From Janthinobacterium agaricidamnosum NBRC 102515 = DSM 9628 (GTDB taxonomy: Bacteria > Pseudomonadota > Gammaproteobacteria > Burkholderiales > Burkholderiaceae_D): DNA of 64,000 bases. The notes below the pieces were generated by a model. That model was not told the origin of the DNA, ran no database searches, and saw only the letters and a list, made by a program, of their open reading frames with translations. Below, piece by piece: positions 58,130 through 64,000 of this stretch; the first letter of the stretch is position 1; each line of letters opens with the position of its first letter. Location: the NCBI RefSeq assembly GCF_000723165.1, contig NZ_HG322949.1, forward strand, positions 3,758,338 through 3,822,337. Reading direction: 5' to 3'. The position numbers were made by a program, and so were the translations under genes.

Positions 58130-59119
58130 ATGCACCCTTCCGAGGTTTTATTCCAAGGCAAACGCCAGCCGCTGTTGCTCGCCGCTTGCGACCATTACGC
58201 CGGCTCTGAAAAGCTGATGCGTAAATCGATTGCTTTGCAACAAGAGCTTGGGCCCCTGTTCGACATCACCTTCGATTGCGAAGACGGCGCCAGCGCCGGC
58301 AATGAAGCGGCGCACGCGCACATGATCGCCGCGCTGCTGCAAGAAGACGGCAACCAGTTCAACCGCATCGGCGTACGGGTGCACGACCTGGACAGCCCGT
58401 TTTTCGCGCAAGACATCGAAATCATTTGCGCCGCGGCGCACAAGCTGGCGTATATCGCGCTGCCGAAAGTCAATGGCGTGCAAGACGTGATCCGCGCCAT
58501 CGATGTCATCAATACCCATGCGCAAGCCCATGGCCGCGACGCGCTGCCGGTGCACGTGCTGATCGAAACCCATGGCGCGCTGCATGAAGTGTTCGCCATC
58601 GCCGCGCTGCCGCAAGTCGAATGCCTGTCGTTCGGCATCATGGATTTTGTATCGTCGCACTACGGCGCGATTCCGGCCAGCGCGATGCGCACGCCGGGCC
58701 AGTTCAGCCACCCGCTGGTGGTGCGCGCCAAGCTCGACATCGCCGCCGCCTGCCATGCGCACGGCAAGGTGGCCGCGCACAACGTCACCACCGACGTCAA
58801 GGATTCGGCGGTGGTGGCCAACGACGCGCAGCGCGCGGCGGCCGAATTCGGTTATACCCGGATGTGGAGCATCCACCCGGACCAGATCAAGCCGGTCATC
58901 AAGGCTTTCACGCCGCGTTTATCCGAAGTCAATGAAGCGACGAATATCCTGAGCGAAGCGGCAAAAGCCGCGTGGGGACCGATCGCGCAGAACGGGCGCT
59001 TGCACGACCGCGCCAGCTACCGATATTATTGGACAGTTTTGCAGCGCGCCAAACTGGCCGGCCTGGCCTTGCCGGAAGCCGCCGCTGCCTTGCTAAACCC
59101 GAGCCCCACTGACCACTGA
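58130..59119 (+). CDS. HpcH/HpaI aldolase or CitE-like CoA ester lyase
   Basis: A 329-residue TIM-barrel protein. The motif FDITFDCEDGASAGN carries the Asp-Cys-Glu-Asp-Gly metal-binding pattern of malyl-CoA and citramalyl-CoA lyases; VHVLIETHGALHEVFAI is the CoA-binding strand with Glu. Substrate cannot be set; malyl-CoA, citramalyl-CoA or citryl-CoA are candidates. I start at the ATG at 58130; a TTG at 58115 is possible. It lies in the mdh-acnA run, which suggests a link to TCA or propionate metabolism. Confidence 0.85.
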   Translation: MHPSEVLFQGKRQPLLLAACDHYAGSEKLMRKSIALQQELGPLFDITFDCEDGASAGNEAAHAHMIAALLQEDGNQFNRIGVRVHDLDSPFFAQDIEIICAAAHKLAYIALPKVNGVQDVIRAIDVINTHAQAHGRDALPVHVLIETHGALHEVFAIAALPQVECLSFGIMDFVSSHYGAIPASAMRTPGQFSHPLVVRAKLDIAAACHAHGKVAAHNVTTDVKDSAVVANDAQRAAAEFGYTRMWSIHPDQIKPVIKAFTPRLSEVNEATNILSEAAKAAWGPIAQNGRLHDRASYRYYWTVLQRAKLAGLALPEAAAALLNPSPTDH

Positions 59120-59132
59120 TTGGAATTACACG

Positions 59133-59675
59133 ATGTCGATCACCAAATTAGCCATTGCCTGCAGCGTCGCGCTGGGCGCGATGACACTGTCCCTGGCCCC
59201 GTTGAGCCAGGCCGCCGACACCAAGGCGCCGCCGGTCAAGGCCAAGGCGAAGGCAAAAGCCAAGGCGCCGGCCAAGGCGGCCGCCAAGGCCGAACCGGAG
59301 GAAGATGCCGACGTGGGCGACCTGAGCGCTTCGACCACCACCGAGTTCAATTGCGAACTGGGCAACAAGATTACCATTTACAGCAATGCCAGCGATGACA
59401 ATTACATCGCGCTGCGCTGGAAAAAACGCCTGCACCGCCTGAAGCGGGTCGGCACCACCACCGGTGCGCAGCGTTTCGAGAACCCTCTGTACGGCCTGAT
59501 CTGGATCGGCATCCCGGCCAAAGGCATGCTGCTCGATTCGAAAATGAATCGTCAGCTGGCCAATGAATGCAAGGATGCCGAACAGGCCAAGCCGCCGGTG
59601 ACGCAGGAAGCGCCGGCCGGCGCGGCCTCGCCGTCGGCCCAGGCGCCATCGGCTGAACAGAAGGGCTTGCTGTAA
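59133..59675 (+). CDS. Small exported protein of unknown function
   Basis: A 180-residue protein with a signal peptide (cleavage near residue 27, SQA-AD), a Lys-Ala repeat stretch (KAKAKAKAKAPAKAAAKAE, about 36-54), and a compact domain (about 65-150) with two Cys (FNCELGNKITIYS and ANECKD) that could form a disulfide. A Pro/Ala/Gln tail closes it. It begins 13 bases after the CitE-like gene, upstream of acnA, so it is likely in the same operon. No family recognised. Confidence 0.8.
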   Translation: MSITKLAIACSVALGAMTLSLAPLSQAADTKAPPVKAKAKAKAKAPAKAAAKAEPEEDADVGDLSASTTTEFNCELGNKITIYSNASDDNYIALRWKKRLHRLKRVGTTTGAQRFENPLYGLIWIGIPAKGMLLDSKMNRQLANECKDAEQAKPPVTQEAPAGAASPSAQAPSAEQKGLL

Positions 59676-59753
59676 GCAACAAGGAAGGTCGTACCCGCGA
59701 CACCGCCGTGAACTGAACATCAATAAATAGACGATACCCAACAAGGAGAGGTC

Positions 59754-62474
<2,721 letters not shown>

Positions 62475-62497
62475 TATTGGCAAGCTGGTAGCATGAC

Positions 62498-62528
62498 AAA
62501 AACGCCGGATTCGTCCGGCGTTTTTTTT
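62498..62528 (+). terminator. Intrinsic terminator after acnA
   Basis: AACGCCGGA (62501-62509), tetraloop TTCG, TCCGGCGTT, then a run of T to 62528. It is 26 bases past the acnA stop. Confidence 0.95.
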
Positions 62529-62740
62529 GGATTCCTGTAAAAATCGTTGCAGCGGGCGCCCGGACCGCGCGATTCACCTTGAAATACGCCGCTTCGCCTT
62601 GATCTATCCCCAGCGTTGGCATGGCATCCGCATCATTGCTACGCATTGCTAGAGTCACAATCCTCTACAATACAAGGCATAAGGGTTTATCATTGTTTGA
62701 CGGATCCATTTTTTTCACTTTACGAGACTCTTATCCCGCT

Positions 62741-63994
62741 ATGCGTCGTCCATCCAAAGATTCATCCCAAAAACTGACGGCCGACAGCCAGCGCCTGGTC
62801 ACCTTTGCCCAGGCAATCGTGCAGGCCGCCAGCCGCCTCGAAGAACGGTCGTGGGAACACAGCCTGGATACGCAGCTCCAGAAGTTACTCAAGTCTGGCC
62901 ACCAGGACACCATCGACACCACGCTCGCCAGCCTGTTCAAGGAAGACTTGAACGCCTACGACGTGCTGATGGATTGCGTCGAAGCGGTCAGCGAATCGGG
63001 CGTCATCGTGCACGACGACGTGCGCTACGATACCCTGCTGGTGGCCGTGCCTATCCTGGCCTGGACCCGTTTTTCGATCGCGTCCGGCGCGCTGCCGGCC
63101 GACCTGCACAGCACGCTGGCGATGCACTTCGAAGCCCACTTATTGGCCGAAGGCACCTGCATGGCGATGGCGCCGACGCTGTTTTCGATCGACCAATTGC
63201 CGCGCAGCCATGCCGAAACCTGGGCCAAGACACAGAAGCTGGCGCTCGCCGCCTTGAAAGGCACGGCGCTGAAGCCGGCCGTCAAGGCGCCGGAAACCGC
63301 ACCGTTCCTGGCCGACACGCGCTACCTGCTGGTGGCGGTGGTGGCGCCGGCCGGCGCCCCGCTGTTCCGCTGGCAAGCGCCGGCCAGCCAGCCCGATTTC
63401 ATCGGCGAGCGCACCTTGGCGCTGGACCAATGGCGCGCCCAGGCGACGCCGTCGGTGGCGCGCTTGCTGCCCGGCTGCGGCATCGAATTGCTGATGCCGG
63501 AAGCGTATTATGTGGCCTGCCGCGAAGCCGACAAGCTGATCCGCCCGGTCTCGGTGCGCGCCGCCGTGCATTACCTGACCCACACGCTGGCGGTGGAAGC
63601 GTCCGATTTGCGCGCCGTGATCGCCGGCTTCGGCGAAGAAGCGGCCGATGGCCAGGTCGATGAATACCGCATCGGCTTTACGTTGCGCCAGGCGCCGGAA
63701 GTGGTGTACGGCATCGTCTGGCCGCTGTATGGCCAGGAAGATGAGGATGGCACGCCGATCGAAGGCTTGATGCACAGCATGATGAGCGGCCTCGAAAAAC
63801 CGAAGACGCCGATCGAGGAAATCGTGTCGCACCTGAACGAGGCCGGCGTGACGCAAATCAAGCGCCACGCCGAACGTTATGTCGGCGAGTATTGCGACGA
63901 TTGCGGCGCGCCATTGTTTGCCGACCCGGTCGGCGAACTGGTGCACGCGGAAATGCCGGAAGACACGCCGCAGGGCGACCAGCACTTCCATTAA
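62741..63994 (+). CDS. DUF2863 family protein
   Basis: A 417-residue protein from the ATG at 62741 (only a weak ribosome binding site). The DUF2863 family is typical of Burkholderiales. Seen features are a helical N-terminus (RLVTFAQAIVQAASRLEER), a mixed alpha/beta core with VRYDTLLVAVPILAWTRFS and LADTRYLLVAVVAP, and a C-terminal Cys pair CDDCGAPLFAD that could bind metal. No function known. It ends 6 bases before the window edge, in an A-run. Confidence 0.85.
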   Translation: MRRPSKDSSQKLTADSQRLVTFAQAIVQAASRLEERSWEHSLDTQLQKLLKSGHQDTIDTTLASLFKEDLNAYDVLMDCVEAVSESGVIVHDDVRYDTLLVAVPILAWTRFSIASGALPADLHSTLAMHFEAHLLAEGTCMAMAPTLFSIDQLPRSHAETWAKTQKLALAALKGTALKPAVKAPETAPFLADTRYLLVAVVAPAGAPLFRWQAPASQPDFIGERTLALDQWRAQATPSVARLLPGCGIELLMPEAYYVACREADKLIRPVSVRAAVHYLTHTLAVEASDLRAVIAGFGEEAADGQVDEYRIGFTLRQAPEVVYGIVWPLYGQEDEDGTPIEGLMHSMMSGLEKPKTPIEEIVSHLNEAGVTQIKRHAERYVGEYCDDCGAPLFADPVGELVHAEMPEDTPQGDQHFH

Positions 63995-64000
63995 AAAAAA

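Overview
The window is high-GC, densely coded chromosomal DNA. It most resembles a betaproteobacterium of the order Burkholderiales, and I would guess the Oxalobacteraceae (Janthinobacterium, Duganella or Massilia type). The reasons are a hisZ-hflC-hflK-hflX-hfq-der-bamB-yfgM-hisS-ispG-rodZ-pilW-rlmN-ndk block, a surE-pcm-nlpD-rpoS block, a gltA-sdhE-sdhBADC | gntR | mdh cluster, and a DUF2863 gene. This is an assignment by gene content, not by alignment. No rRNA, tRNA, insertion sequence, prophage or CRISPR array was found.

Region 1 (1-14.6 kb, minus strand) is a long housekeeping run: histidine biosynthesis (hisZ, cut by the window edge), membrane protease control (hflCK), ribosome-linked GTPases (hflX, der), the RNA chaperone hfq, outer-membrane assembly (bamB, yfgM), hisS with an odd histidine-rich tail, ispG, rodZ, pilW, rlmN and ndk. 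Region 2 (14.7-20.7 kb) is mixed: a Bax-inhibitor-1 family membrane protein preceded by a striking attC-like palindrome, a LysR regulator, an HPP-family membrane protein, a JmjC/cupin-like oxygenase and a secreted GH18 chitinase lipoprotein with an 18-unit Thr-Pro linker. Region 3 (20.7-25.9 kb) holds rlmD and the stationary-phase block rpoS-nlpD-pcm-surE, joined by overlapping start and stop codons.

Region 4 (26.0-29.3 kb) is the most unusual part: a two-gene operon of a small TIR-domain protein and a KGGTGRT-type ATPase fused to a long kinesin-light-chain-like TPR array. The array carries a His/Gly insert with roughly five-residue periodicity. The pair resembles the FxsC/FxsT proteins of actinobacterial FxSxx-COOH peptide loci, but no radical-SAM enzyme or precursor peptide is visible. 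It may be a signalling or immunity module.

Region 5 (29.5-41.0 kb) has a quinone oxidoreductase, a DinG-family helicase, small proteins, zapE, and the 2-oxoglutarate dehydrogenase operon sucA-sucB-(PspC protein)-lpdA. Region 6 (41.3-50.3 kb) has an exported M20 peptidase, a Fur-box-preceded TonB-dependent siderophore receptor, two c-di-GMP-type signalling proteins with degenerate motifs, and an MFS exporter. Region 7 (50.4-64 kb) is a TCA-cycle cluster: gltA, sdhE, sdhBADC, a GntR regulator with a likely operator, mdh, a CitE-like lyase, a small exported protein, acnA, and a DUF2863 gene. Together with sucAB-lpdA, most TCA-cycle enzymes lie within about 28 kb.
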